64,000 bases of DNA from DASUPK01 sp963843085 (GTDB lineage: Bacteria; Actinomycetota; Thermoleophilia; Solirubrobacterales; 70-9). Location: assembly GCA_963843085.1 (NCBI GenBank), contig CAWJJG010000001.1, forward strand, positions 1 to 64,000, written 5' to 3'. Below, in pieces: positions 1 to 10,614 of the stretch. The notes beneath the pieces are model-generated. The model saw nothing but the letters and a program-made list of their open reading frames with translations, ran no database searches and was not told the origin of the DNA. Numbering within the stretch: position 1 is the stretch's first letter; every line of letters starts with the position of its first letter. Both the position numbers and the translations under genes were made by a program.

Positions 1-2292
1 ATGAGGGCCGCGATCGCTGCGGCTTCGATCATGTCGATGACCTGAAGGCCGAGTAGCCGGTCGGCCATGTCGTGGAGCAGGTTCGGGTCGGTCGGGCTCG
101 GCGACGTCGCCTCGTAGAAGGGCTCGAACGCGTCCTTGATGTCCTCGGCCTCGTTGCCGAAGTCGAGGACGAAGGTGTCGTCTTCCCCGGGTGGGTCCGG
201 TTGAGCCGGGACAGGGTCTGGACGGCGGCGACCGCGAGCTTCTTGTCGACGTACATCGTGTGCAGCAGCGGCTGGTCGAAGCCGGTCTGGTACTTCTCGG
301 CGACGACGAGGACGCCGGTACTCGTCGGCTCGTCGAACTGCTCGGCCGTCTGGCCCTCGGGGAAGCCGTTGATGGCGGCCTCGGTGAACTCGGCGTCGTC
401 GTCGATCGACCGTGCCCGGAGAACGCGACGAGCGCCTCGCTGTCGTCGTAGCCCTTGCTCGCGATGTAGGCGTCGACGCCTGCTTGTAGCGCACGGCGTG
501 CAGCCGGGACGGGTGACGACCATCGCCTTGGCCCGGCCGCCGATCTTGTGGCGGGTGTGGTCGCGGAAGTGCTCGACGATGACCTCGGCCTTCTGGGCGA
601 GGTTGTGCGGGTGCAGCGACGACGAACCGGGCGATGCGCGCCGCGCCTTGCGCGTGTCGAACTCGGGGTCGTCGGCGATCGGCCTTGGCGAGCTTCCAGT
701 ACGTCTGCGTAGGTCGATGTAGTTGGCCAGCACGTCGAGGATGAACCCCTCCTCGATGGCCTGGCGCATCGAGTACAGGTGGAACGGCCGCGTGTTGCCC
801 GTCGCGCGTCGGGCTGCCCGAACAGCTCGAGGGTCCTGGCCTTCGGTGTGGCGGTGAACGCGAAGAACGACAGGTTCGGCTGGCGTCCCCGGGCCGCGAC
901 CGTGCGCCGCGAGCGCGTCCTGCGGTCCGCCGGCGCGTCCTCGGCCTCCGCGCCTTCGGCGAGCCTCAGCTGCGCCTCGGCGGACGCCCGCCGAGGGCCG
1001 CCTTGAGGTCCTTGGCGGCCTCGCCGGTCTGGGACGAGTGGGCCTCGTCGACGATGACCGCGAAGCGGCGCTGCCCGAGGTCGGTCACCTTGTCGAGGAC
1101 GAACGGGAACTTCTGCAGCGTCGTGATGATGATCCGGCTCTGCTCGCCCGCGAGCGCCTCCGCGAGCTGGGCGCTGTCCTGGTCGATCCGCACGACGACG
1201 CCCGCGCGTGCTCGAACTGGTAGACGTGTCCTGGAGCTGGCGGTCGAGGACGACCCGGTCGGTGATCACGACGACCTTGTCGAAGACCGGCTCGTCGTCG
1301 GTCGCTGTGCAGGACGAGAGCCGGTGGGCCAGCCAGGCGATGGTGTTGGACTTGCCCGATCCCGCCGAGTGCTGGACGAGATAGTTCTGCCCGGCGCCGT
1401 CGGCGCGCGCGCGTCGGCCTCGAGCCGGCGGACGGCGTCCCACTGGTGGTACCGCGGGAAGATGACCGAGCTCGTCTTGAGCTTCGCCGCGTGCGTCGGC
1501 CCCTCGCCCGGCTCGACGTGGACGAACGGCCGAGGAGGTCGAGCCAGGCGTCGCGCTCCCAGACCTCCTCCCACAGGTACGGTCCGGTAGCCGGTCGGGT
1601 CGGGCGGGTTGCCCTTGCCGCCGTCGTCGCCGCGGTTGAACGGCAGGAACCGGGTCTTGCCGGCCCGTCGAGCCGCGTCGTCATCTCGACCTGGTCCGGG
1701 TCGACCGCGAAGTGGACGAGCGCCCGCCGGGCGAGGGTCAGTTCGGGGGTCGCGGTCCGTCCGGTACTGCTCCTTCGCGTGCTCGACGGTCTGGCCGGTC
1801 AGCGGGTTCTTCAGCTCGGCGGTGGCGACCGGGATGCCGTTGACGAACAGGCACAGGTCGAGGGCTTCGTCGGCGCCGCGTCGTAGGGCAGCTGGCGGGT
1901 GACGGTCAGCCGGTTCGCCTCGTACTGCTCGACCAGCTCGGGCGTCAGGCCGTGGGCGGGCGGAAGTAGGCGAGCCGGAACTCGAGCCCGTGGTCCTTGA
2001 CGCCGTGGCGCAGGACATCGACCGTGCCGCGCTCGTCGATCTGCTTCGCCAGCCGCTCGGCGAACTGCTGGACGGGCGCCGGCCTCGCCGCCGTGGACCT
2101 CGACGAGGCGCTCCCAGGCCTCGGCTGGGTCTCCGCGAGGAACGCGAACAGCTCGGCCGTGTCGAGGCCGCAGCTTCGGTCGAAGTCGCCGGCCCACTCG
2201 GGCTTCGTCCCCCACTTGCAGACGCGGTAGCCGCCGTCCTCAACGAGCGACCGGTGATGGCGTCCTCGAACGCCGCGCTCGTCGGCCTTCAC
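1..2292 (-). pseudogene. hsdR: HsdR, type I restriction endonuclease subunit, frameshifted and cut by left edge
   Basis: Motor and nuclease subunit of a type I restriction-modification complex. Read across frames it has the N-terminal nuclease region (VATAELKNPLTG near 1810-1840), a Walker A (HSAGSGKS near 1345-1370) and a DEAH box (VIVDEAHSS near 1030-1060). A following conserved block (GFILDVLANYIDL) lies near 715-750. The GTG start at 2292 overlaps the hsdS stop (GTGA). No frame stays open for more than a few hundred bases, so the text is interrupted by many single-base shifts. The 3' end lies beyond position 1. Family assignment is certain. Whether the breaks are real decay or sequencing error cannot be decided here. 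Confidence 0.85.
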
Positions 2293-3505
2293 GCGGCGAC
2301 CCCGGGATCTCGAGCTGGCCGGTGACGGCCGCGGTGATGAGGGCCTGGCGGCGCTCGAGCAAGCAGCTCGATCTGGCGCTCCAGCGCCGTCGACGTGGGC
2401 GTCAACGCTGCCGAGTCGCGCTCGACTCGCTCGACGCTCCGCCGCTGCTCCCAGCGGCGGGACGGGCATCGGGAGCTCTCCGATCGATCCGCGAGTTGAG
2501 GCCGCGGCACCGTGGTGCCGCGAGCATCGCATCTGCCAGCGAGCTGACGCGTCGCGAGCTGAGTAGCACGGACCCAGGCACGGAGTCAGACGCCTGACGG
2601 GCCGCATGATCACAACATCCTACCGATACGCCATTCGGTCGCCGAGATCGGCGCGACGCAGCCGCGCCCAGCCGGTCCAGCGCGAGTGCGAACACGATGT
2701 CGCCGGGCCACGGACCTCGCGTGCACTCGAGGGCGCTCGACGTCTCGTCGGTCGAGCGGCAGCCTGGTCCGGTCGAGGCCATCCCGACATGCCGCAGTCT
2801 GGATCGACGAGACCCGTCGCCGGTGATGAACGGCCGCGATCCAGTCGCCGTCGGTGCACGACGCTACCCCCGCAGTTCGGTCGACGTGCCACTCGACCGA
2901 GTCCGCTCGACCGTCAAGTGCCCAGGGACTGAGCCCGTCGATGCCGCGGCGCTGCTCGAGCAGAGCTCGACCTGTCGCGCTTCGTACCTCGATGAGGGCG
3001 TCGATGCGTGCAGTCTCGGCGTCGAGGTAGTCGGCGATCGCCCGCTGCTCATCGAGCGGCGGGACACGGAACGGCGAACTCCCCGAACGTGTCCGACGTT
3101 GAGCTCGGATGGTCGACGCCACCGCTCGGCAGCGACTCCGCGAGCGACCGTCTGCGACTGCGAGCCATACGAGGAACCGCGGCATCGACGTCCGCGGTCG
3201 CGGCCGAGCAGGACGCAGTACGCCGACGTCATGCCGACGAGGTCCGACGGCGCCGACCGATGCCGCTCGCCGAACGCCCGCAGTCCGTCGAACGACAACG
3301 TCGCCCGGCTCGGAGCGACCCGTAGCTGCGCGATCTCGGCGGCGTGTCGTCGCAGCGTCGATCCTCCGGTCGCTCGCGACCATGACGATCGCGCCGCGAG
3401 TACGCGAGATCGCAGTCACGGACCTCGTCGACGTCGCTGACGATCCGGCGTGATCGACCTGCCGAGCTCCGCGAGCACTCTTGCAGGCCGGCGACGTCGC
3501 GTCAC
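2289..3505 (-). pseudogene. hsdS: HsdS, type I restriction specificity subunit, frameshifted
   Basis: DNA-recognition subunit that gives a type I system its target sequence. Two family signatures survive in different frames. One is the end of the first half (VPPLDEQRAIADYLDAETA, near 3000-3065). The other is the C-terminal helix with LLERRQALITAAVTGQLEIP-like text near 2295-2360. The start probably overlaps the hsdM stop near 3505, and the end overlaps the hsdR GTG. The target recognition domains between these marks are scrambled by several frameshifts and cannot be read. No specificity can be predicted. Confidence 0.75.
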
Positions 3506-5511
3506 TCCGTGACCTCGCGGAGCAGCCGCTGGATCTCCGCCTCGAGCGCCTTGATCTCGGCGTCGATCTCGGCGAGCGGGCGCGGCGGCACGTACATGTA
3601 GAAGTGGCGGGTGAGCGGGATCTCGTAGCCGATCTTGGTCTTGGCGTGGTCGACCCAGGCGTCGGGGACGTACGGGAGGACCTCGGCCGCGAGGTAGTGC
3701 GTCGATGGCGGTGCGGTACGGCGGCGAGGCGAGGCGCTCGGTCGGGTCCTCGTCGAAGCCGTCGACCGGCCCCGGGAGCGGGACGTTCTCGTTGTCGCGC
3801 AGGTCGGGGTCGGGCTCGGGTTGCCCTTGCGGTCGGTGATGACCGGGGCGTCGGGGTCGCGCACCGCGAGGGCGTCCCAGACCGCCTTCTCGATGGCCTT
3901 CGGCAGCGGGCCGAGGCGCTTGGGCGACCTCGGCCCGGTCGGTCGACGCGAGGCCGTCGAGCGCCGTCGAGTCGGTCCACGAGCGCCAGGCGCTCGGGCT
4001 CGGTCAGCTTCGCCCAGCCCGTCGACGCCTCGATGCGCCGGCAGGGTCGCGTCGGTGACCTCCCAGCGGAGCCGGAGCGGGCGCTCGACGGTGATCCGCA
4101 GGAAGCCGAACGCCTCGTTGGGGAAGATCTTGACCCGCTCGTCGTCCTCGAACGTCGCCGTACAGGCGGGTGATCTCGGCGATCTGGTCGTCGCTGATCT
4201 CCTTGCGCTTCTCGCCGAGGCTCTTGCGCATCTTCGTGAACAGCTCGCGGGCGTCGACGAGCTGGACCTTGCCCCGCCGCTCGGGCGCTTGCGGTTGGTG
4301 ACGATCCAGAAGTAGGTGGAGATGCCGGTGTTGTAGAAGAGCTGGTCGGGCAGGGCGACGATGGCCTCGAGCCAGTCGTTCTCGATGATCCAGCGGCGGA
4401 TCTCGGACTCGCCCGAGCCGGCGCCGCCGGTGAACAGCGGCGAGCCGTTGAAGACGATCGCGAGCCGGCCGCCGCCCTCCTCGGGGCGCTTCATCTTGCT
4501 AGATCATGTGCTGGAGGAACAGGAAGCGAGCCGTCGTTGATGCGCGGCAGCCCGGCGCCGAAGCGGCCGGCGAAGCCCTTCGTCTCGTGCCTCGTCCTTG
4601 ATCGCGTCTGCGACCTTCTTCCACTCCACGCCGAACGGCGGGTTGGCGAGCAGGTAGTCGAACGTGCGCCCTGCGTGGCCGTCCTCGGTGAAGCGAGTTG
4701 CCGAGCACGATGTGCGACGGCGTCCTGGCCCTTGAGCATCATGTCGGAGCGGCAGATCGCGTAGGTCTCGGCGTTCAGCTCCTGGCCGTAGACCTCGAGC
4801 GCGCGCCTGCGGGTTGAGCTCGCGGAGGTAGTCCTCGGCGACCGACAGCATCCCGCCGGTGCCGCAGGCCGGGTCGAACAGCGTCCGCACGATGCCCGGC
4901 TTCCGGAGCAGCGTCGTCGTCCTCGATGAACAGCAGGTTGACCATCAGCCGGATGACCTCGCGCGGCGTGAAGTGCTCGCCGGCGGTCTCGTTCGAGAGC
5001 TCGGAGAACCTGCGGATCAGCTCCTCGTAGAGGTAGCCCATCTCCAGGTTGCGAGACGGCGTCGGGGTGCAGGTCGATGTCGGCGAACTTCGACGACGAC
5101 CAGGTAGAGCAGGTTGGCCCGGTCGAGCCGGTCGATCTGGGCGTCGAAGTCGAACTTCTCGAGCACGTCGCGGGCGCCGGTCGAGAAGCCGGCGATGTAG
5201 GCGCGCAGGTTGTCGGCGATGTTGGCCGGGTCGTCGAGCAGCTTCGTGAAGGTCAGCGGCGAGGTGTTGTAGAACTGCTCGCCCGTGACGCCTGCGAGGA
5301 TCGGCTCGACGTTCTCGACCTTGCCCTGCGAGCTGCGGCGTGGCGGTCGAGGACCTGCGGCCTTGGTCGGCTCCAGCACGCAGTCGAGGCGGCGCAGCAC
5401 GACGAGCGGCAGGATGACCTGGCCGTACTCGGACTGCTTGTAGTCGCCGCGCAGCAGGTCGGCGACCGACCAGATGAAGGCCGCGTGGTTCTTGATGCTT
5501 GACGAACTCAC
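3502..5511 (-). pseudogene. hsdM: HsdM, type I N6-adenine DNA methyltransferase subunit, frameshifted
   Basis: Modification subunit of the type I complex. The N-terminal four-helix region is readable from a GTG at 5511 (SIKNHAAFIWSVADLLRGDY). The SAM-binding motif FDPACGTGGML lies near 4850-4885 and the catalytic NPPF near 4630-4655. The C-terminal coiled-coil ends LEAEIQRLLREVTE at 3502. At least six frame changes are needed to join these blocks, near 5330, 5100, 5055, 4910, 4805 and 4700. Order hsdM-hsdS-hsdR with stop/start overlaps is typical of one operon. As written it could not make a complete enzyme. Confidence 0.85.
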
Positions 5512-5630
5512 GTCTGGCCCCGATTCCTTCTACAAGGCGTGGATCTGCCACCTCCGGGGTTCCCTGTGATCCGCTTGGCGTTAGGGCCGATCGGAGAGCC
5601 AACCACGCTCTCGCGCCTTGCTTCGGCCAT

Positions 5631-7766
5631 CTATGAGAACCGGGTGTCCCAGTATGCCTTGAGTTGGCTCGGCGGAATCTCCTGAGAAGAATTGCCGCTC
5701 CGCGCGTAGAACCTCTCGGCCGAGGGGCCATTCTTCATCGCGACCTTCATCAGTACGGGCGCCGTTGCCGGCCCTACATCGACGCGGCAGATCTCTTCGC
5801 CGGCCAATTCTGGGAACGAGATCTGTATGTTCGAGGCTACAAATGCGACTCCGATTGACTGGTTGAGAAATTCCTCCAGGTGGAGCTCAAATCCATCGCG
5901 GTCGACACCGCCAAGCGAAGCGCAATCGTGACCTAAACCGACTACTCCGCCGTCATCGCTCACGCCGATCAGTAGGGAACCGCCGTGCGAGTTGGCGAAT
6001 GCTGCGACCGTCTTCACGATGGCTTCTTCGAGGCGCTTGTTGACGATCTGAATGCTCAAGTCCCAACGGAGGGTCGCCTTCAGTTCTAGCTCGTCGCTCT
6101 CACCTTCAGCAATCTCCTGCTCCAAGGTCACTCCGGCGACAGTGTCCTCGGTGGATGTAATCCCCTCGAGGAATTCGGTCAATCGCGTCGCAAGGAGGGC
6201 CCTCCTCGCTGCGAGGAAGTCCTCGTAGCGATCGATCGCCCAGAGGTCAGGATCTTCGGGCACACACTGCAACTCAAGCGCCTTCGGAAATCGGGTGACC
6301 ACGTCCGCCAGATAATCCGCCGCTTCCATGGTGGCCTTGGTCCGGTTGGCCACTTGGGTAAGAATCGCTCGGTTGGTGAATTCCTGGGCGAGCGCGTACT
6401 TGACGTGGTTGCCATGACCGTAACCGGCCATCTTGAGACGCGAGTAGGGGAAAATATGATCGAGCTCGAGTTGATACTTCTTGCCCATGTTCTGGCGTAG
6501 TGCAACGCCCGTGCTGAAGCACACCGCCCCACGACTCTTCAGATACCAGCGCACCATGCCGAACAACGGATGCTGGATTGCCCTTCCCTCGAACTCGTAG
6601 GGCATCACCTCGAGGCGACCACCCTCCTCGACGATGACCTGCAACAGATCGTCGAAGGGCTGCTTTGATTCCTCGATGATTCGGAGATCGCGGTCGAGTT
6701 TCTGCGGTAGCTGACTCGTATATCGGGCTCTTATCTGAGCGTAATAGAACCATTTCACTAGCTTCTTGATCTCAGCGTCGGTGAGATGGGATCCGTTCTT
6801 GTCAAAGCAATAGACGACGATCGGCACCAACGCATAGATCGAATTGATCTCTGCCGTATGGTCGACATAGGCCGAGCTTCGCATCAGGTTGACCACATAG
6901 TCGAGAACCTGCTTGTCGAGTCGTTGCCATGCGGCTACCAGCGTCGACTTGTTCTCATCCCCGTGTAGCTTGCGCATGTCTGATCCGACGTGGTGCAGGC
7001 AACCGAGCAGGACATACATAAGCCAATCAAGTCGGAAGACGAATCCTTCCTTTTCAAGACTCGCGAGCTTGGCCTTGAATAGGTCCCGCGCCTGCGGCCA
7101 ATAGCCAGATATTTGAGCAAGTGCCAGCTCCGCGTCCGTCAGCGCGACACCACTCGCGTTCACCTTGTAGAAGATGTTGATCGCTTCTCGAACCGTTGCC
7201 TTCACGGGGATGGTCTGTTCCGGAAACTCCCGGTCCTTGATCCGGTGGACTGCGTTGATGTTGTCGTTGAGCTTCTTCAAGGCCGCGGTCCCGGCGTCCT
7301 TGCCAACCTCGGCCAGCTGATCACCGAGTTCGAAGGCGCTCACCTTGCCCTGAAAGACGTCCGTGATGTTCTGCCAAATAGGGTCCTTCGCCATCTTCTG
7401 TCTCTGGTAGTACGCGAGCTCCAGCGTCTCAAGGTTGACGAAGAGACCCCGCGTGTCGTGCGTTATCTCTGGCAGCGTGTAGTACGGAGGAATTGATCCC
7501 CGAATCAGCATGTAGAGCGTTGTCACCCGTTGTTGTCCGTCGAGCAGTATGCGAACGGCTCCTTGCTTGGGATCGTACTTGTGAGGACCCTTCAACTCGG
7601 GCGGGGCACCTGTTTCCCACAAGAGCATCGTGCCGGTTGGGTATTCCTTGACCAGCGAGTCAATCAGCTCCTTGGCGTCGTCGCGCCTCCAGACGTACTC
7701 ACGTTGAAACGCCGGTACGAACAACTGCTGCTCATCGATCTTGTCAAGGATGTTTGCGATCTTCAT
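5631..7766 (-). CDS. DUF262 / HNH (DUF1524) / AlbA_2 ATP-binding fusion protein, probable defence nuclease
   Basis: A 711-residue protein. The DUF262 ParB-like domain is at the N-terminus, with the LLDGQQRVTTLYM motif around residues 74-86. A DUF1524-like HNH region with LELDHIFPYS sits near residue 430. A C-terminal AlbA_2 (Schlafen-type, divergent AAA_4) domain runs from about residue 555 (SDELELKATLRWD, HGGSLLIGVSDDG). DUF262 plus DUF1524 is the architecture of GmrSD-type modification-dependent restriction enzymes, so an NTP-driven defence nuclease is the best inference. The C-terminal AlbA_2 addition is less usual. Start ATG 7766 is chosen over a TTG at 7787 because AGGAGG lies 7 bases upstream. 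The gene is unbroken and visibly less GC-rich than its neighbours, which suggests transfer. Confidence 0.85.
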   Translation of the reverse strand: MKIANILDKIDEQQLFVPAFQREYVWRRDDAKELIDSLVKEYPTGTMLLWETGAPPELKGPHKYDPKQGAVRILLDGQQRVTTLYMLIRGSIPPYYTLPEITHDTRGLFVNLETLELAYYQRQKMAKDPIWQNITDVFQGKVSAFELGDQLAEVGKDAGTAALKKLNDNINAVHRIKDREFPEQTIPVKATVREAINIFYKVNASGVALTDAELALAQISGYWPQARDLFKAKLASLEKEGFVFRLDWLMYVLLGCLHHVGSDMRKLHGDENKSTLVAAWQRLDKQVLDYVVNLMRSSAYVDHTAEINSIYALVPIVVYCFDKNGSHLTDAEIKKLVKWFYYAQIRARYTSQLPQKLDRDLRIIEESKQPFDDLLQVIVEEGGRLEVMPYEFEGRAIQHPLFGMVRWYLKSRGAVCFSTGVALRQNMGKKYQLELDHIFPYSRLKMAGYGHGNHVKYALAQEFTNRAILTQVANRTKATMEAADYLADVVTRFPKALELQCVPEDPDLWAIDRYEDFLAARRALLATRLTEFLEGITSTEDTVAGVTLEQEIAEGESDELELKATLRWDLSIQIVNKRLEEAIVKTVAAFANSHGGSLLIGVSDDGGVVGLGHDCASLGGVDRDGFELHLEEFLNQSIGVAFVASNIQISFPELAGEEICRVDVGPATAPVLMKVAMKNGPSAERFYARSGNSSQEIPPSQLKAYWDTRFS

Positions 7767-7854
7767 CGGCTCCTCCTGGGTGAACAACGGGCCTGCCGGC
7801 GCGCCTTATTTCTTTGTAGACCAAGGGCCTTGCCGACCGATTCTCAACCGACAA

Positions 7855-7879
7855 CATCACACGCGCTCCGGGCACATCG
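7855..7879. repeat. Copy 1 of a repeated nuclease-gene 3' end (att-like core)
   Basis: 25 bases identical to the corresponding part of the copies at 10809 and 10988. It contains the stop codon and last seven codons of the PD-(D/E)XK gene. Homology continues to the right (to about 8250) but not to the left, so position 7855 is a sequence junction. Confidence 0.7.
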
Positions 7880-8257
7880 CCCGGTAGTCGCAGTACTGGC
7901 AGGCCCACGCCGAGGGCGTCGCCGCGAACGCCGCCGGCACGCATCTGCGACACCCGGGCCAGCACGTCCGCCCGGGCCGCATCGAGTTGCTCATCGGTCC
8001 GGGTCGTCGACAGCCGCAGGGCCGACTCGGTGAAGTACAGCGTCACCCGCTCCGGCGTGCCGAGGCCGAGGGCGTCGCGGCAGGCGAGCGCGTAGATCGA
8101 CAGCTGGAGGCTCTCGTCGACGCCCTTCTGGCGATGAGACCTTGCCGGTCTTGTAGTCGATGACCTCGATGCCGCCGGAGGGCAGCCGGTCGATCCGGTC
8201 GATCTGGCCGGTGATGATCACCGGCGCCGAGCCGTCGTCAGGCTGGGGTGCGGTCAT
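7857..8257 (-). pseudogene. Duplicated C-terminal fragment of PD-(D/E)XK nuclease, frameshifted
   Basis: A partial, diverged copy of the 3' third of the gene at 11000-12281. The ATG at 8257 overlaps the stop of the upstream glycohydrolase gene (ATGA). It keeps the nuclease core GQIDRIDRLPSGG and IEVIDYKTGK, then YFTESALRLSTTRTDEQ, and ends in the Cys-rich WACQYCDYRAMCPERV. Compared with the second copy it has one extra base near 8132 and another near 7933, so it is not open as written. The N-terminal part of the domain, with its first Cys (STYDRCPLQYAF in the other copy), is absent. It probably arose by insertion or recombination at the target gene end. Confidence 0.75.
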
Positions 8258-9721
8258 CGAGTCGGTTCCGTCGACCACGACCGCACGAAGTCCTCCTGCC
8301 GATCATTCTCGATCGTGCCGTGGCGGCTCTCTCTGGTCAATGCGATCGCCTCATCAGCCGCGAGGCCACCATCCCTCAGCAGGCACGCCACGAGGGTACC
8401 GGTCCGGCCGAGGCCGCCCATGCAGGCGACGGCCACGAACCGGCCATCGCGGATGCGGGTCGCCAGGGTGGCGAGCAGGTCGGCGAACGCGCTCGGGTCG
8501 GTGGGGACGCCGCCGTCCGGGATCGGGTGGCGGATGGTCTCGATACCGTTCTCCGCCATGCGCTCGACGATGTCCGGCACGCCGGCCCTCACCAGCTCAT
8601 CATCTTCGACGAGCACGACCAGCGTCTCGACGCCGAGCCAGCGCAGCGTGGCGGCATCGATCGCGAGGTCTCGGTCGTGGGCTCCGGCCTGGCCGTGGAC
8701 GCCGTGCTTGCCGGGCAGGAACGTCATGCCGAGGCGACCGGGCGCATCGACGAACCCCGGGACGCGGCTGAGCGGCACCTCGTCGACGCGGATCAGGGCC
8801 GTGCCCATGGTCGCGATGAGTCGATCGACGAGCGGCTCGGCGATCGCCTTGCCGCGCATGCCCTTCAGCCACTCCGGCGGGATGCCGCCGAAACCCCAAT
8901 AGGTCCCCGCCAGACCACCGGCGATCGCCGCGGTCGTGTCCGTGTCGTTGCCGTAGGCGACCGCGCGCTGGATGGTCGATCGATAGTCGGTCGCGCCCGC
9001 GAAGGCGTCCCAGGCGGACCAGAAGCTGTCCCAGACGCGACCGAGGCCGCCGCGGTCCGGGTACGCCTCGAGGTGGTCGAGCGCATCGAGGTGGTCGGCC
9101 ATGGCGTGTTCGACGTAGGCGGCTCGAAGGCTTGCTCGGGCGTCCGCGAGGGCGTTCGTGCGGCTGTCGTCGCCGGTCAGGAGTCGACCGACGATCAGGG
9201 TGTAGAGGGCACAGGCGACCTGGGCGCGGGCGGTCCCGTGGGTCACCCGCGAGGCTCGGTGGGCGTGGCGGATCCGGAGCATCTCGTCGGCGCGGCGCTC
9301 CACGAGCGCGAGCGGCAGGATGCGCATGAGCGAGCCGTTGCCGTTCGCCCGGTCGTGGCTCGGGCCGGCGTCCTCGGCGGGTGTCCCGGACTTGAAGGCG
9401 CGAATGGCCGCGGCGGTCGCATTGCCGATGTCGAACCTGCCGTCGTCGTCGGGCGTGTACGCCTTGTCGTCGTACCAGGCGAGGGCGCGGCGCGCCTGGT
9501 CGGTCGTGTCGAAGCCGGTCGTCAGCAGCGAATCGAGCAGCGCCAGCATGAGCGACCCATCGTCGCTCCACGTCCCCGGCGGCTGACCGTGGACGCCCTT
9601 CGTGCCGAAGACGACGGTCTCCGCGCGGGCGCGCCGGCCCGAACTCGTAGGGCACCCCGACCGCGTCACCGATGAGGTGGCCCCACACGGCCCCGGCCAA
9701 TCGGTCCTCGAGCGTCGGCAT
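8254..9721 (-). CDS. ADP-ribosylglycohydrolase fused to a tyrosine/dual-specificity phosphatase, one frameshift
   Basis: The N-terminal two thirds are an ADP-ribosylglycohydrolase (DraG/ARH fold): LAGAVWGHLIGDAVGVPYEF, then GTWSDDGSLMLALL, and a C-terminal AYGNDTDTTAAIAGGLAGTYW that supplies the di-metal Asp residues. The last 150 residues are a Cys-based phosphatase with the P-loop ACMGGLGRTGT near 8390-8425. Expected action is removal of ADP-ribose from a target plus phosphoester hydrolysis; the substrates are unknown. The first 30 codons (ATG at 9721) are in a different frame from the rest, with one extra base near 9625. Without that base the gene reads through for about 490 codons. It may encode a reversal or immunity function, since it sits among defence genes. 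Confidence 0.8.
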
Positions 9722-9805
9722 CAGGTGAGTCCCGGGTGGTAACGTCCGAGGGCGGCACGAAGCCGCGGATCATCTCCGCATGGCGCGCCACGAAGCGCGA
9801 ACGAC

Positions 9806-10225
9806 ATGAATACGAACGTCGCTGAACGCCCTTCCCGCTCGGATCCCGACGACGAGCGCCCCGACACCAGCCACCTCGACTGGAGCAAGGCCGAGATCGG
9901 CCGAGGAGCACGAAAGCCCGGGGAAAAGACCGAGATCTTCGTCGATGGTGCGGTCGCATACCGGCTCCGACTCATCCCGTCCAATCGTGTTCTCGCACGG
10001 TTCGACTCGACGCTGGAAGCCTGGCCCGTGATCATCGCGACCGTGGACGGTGGCCGGTCGCCGCGGACGTTGTCGCTCGATGCCGAATTCGCGGACGGGA
10101 CCTTCCACCTGGTTTCCGCCGGCCCGCGGCTCGTGCGATGGGCACGCTTCAACGACGGGGAACCGAATCCGTATGGCGACGGTCCCGTGGAGGCGCGCCG
10201 CCGCGTCGCCGAGGGCGCTGCCTGA
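9806..10225 (+). CDS. Hypothetical protein, 139 aa
   Basis: I do not recognise this family. It is an intact frame starting ATG at 9806, divergent from the glycohydrolase gene 84 bases away, so the two may share a promoter region. The protein is soluble, with no signal peptide or membrane segment. The first 30 residues are polar and probably disordered. A central beta-rich stretch follows (VDGAVAYRLRLIPSNR, RTLSLDAEFADGTFHLV), then a C-terminal tail. It ends about 110 bases before the DUF4160 gene and may be co-transcribed with that pair. Confidence 0.55.
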   Translation: MNTNVAERPSRSDPDDERPDTSHLDWSKAEIGRGARKPGEKTEIFVDGAVAYRLRLIPSNRVLARFDSTLEAWPVIIATVDGGRSPRTLSLDAEFADGTFHLVSAGPRLVRWARFNDGEPNPYGDGPVEARRRVAEGAA

Positions 10226-10335
10226 TCAACGGTCAACCGCTTGGCGCGCCTCATGGGAGGAGCGAACCCTGATAAGCGCCAGTGCAGCCAGTCTGGCGAT
10301 GATGTCGCCCCGCCGATCGAATCGGCGAGGTATGC

Positions 10336-10614
10336 GTGCCAGTCGTCCACCGCTTCGGGCCGTATCGGTTCTACTTCCACTCGAACGAGAACCGAGCCAT
10401 CCGGGAACCGCCGCATGTCCATGTCCGTTCCGCCGACGGCGGCGCTGCATTCTGGCTGAAGCCGGTCAGGATCAGGGACTCGCGGGGGTACACTCCTCGC
10501 GAAATCGCTCGGATCCGGCGAATCGTGGTCGCCAGCCGAGAATCGATGATGAGGCAATGGAATGACTTCTTCGGTCAGCTCCCCGATCAGCCACCCGACC
10601 GCCGTCGCGGCTGA
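10336..10614 (+). CDS. DUF4160 domain protein
   Basis: A 92-residue protein that matches DUF4160 across its length: RFGPYRFYFHSNE, then PPHVHVRSADGGAAFWLKPV, then REIARIRRIVVASRESMMRQW. The PPHVHV motif is the family hallmark. GTG at 10336 is the only sensible start. It overlaps the following DUF2442 gene by 53 bases in another frame, so translation of the two is probably coupled. DUF4160-DUF2442 pairs recur in bacteria and have been suspected to be toxin-antitoxin-like. No activity can be read from the sequence. Confidence 0.8.
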   Translation: MPVVHRFGPYRFYFHSNENRAIREPPHVHVRSADGGAAFWLKPVRIRDSRGYTPREIARIRRIVVASRESMMRQWNDFFGQLPDQPPDRRRG

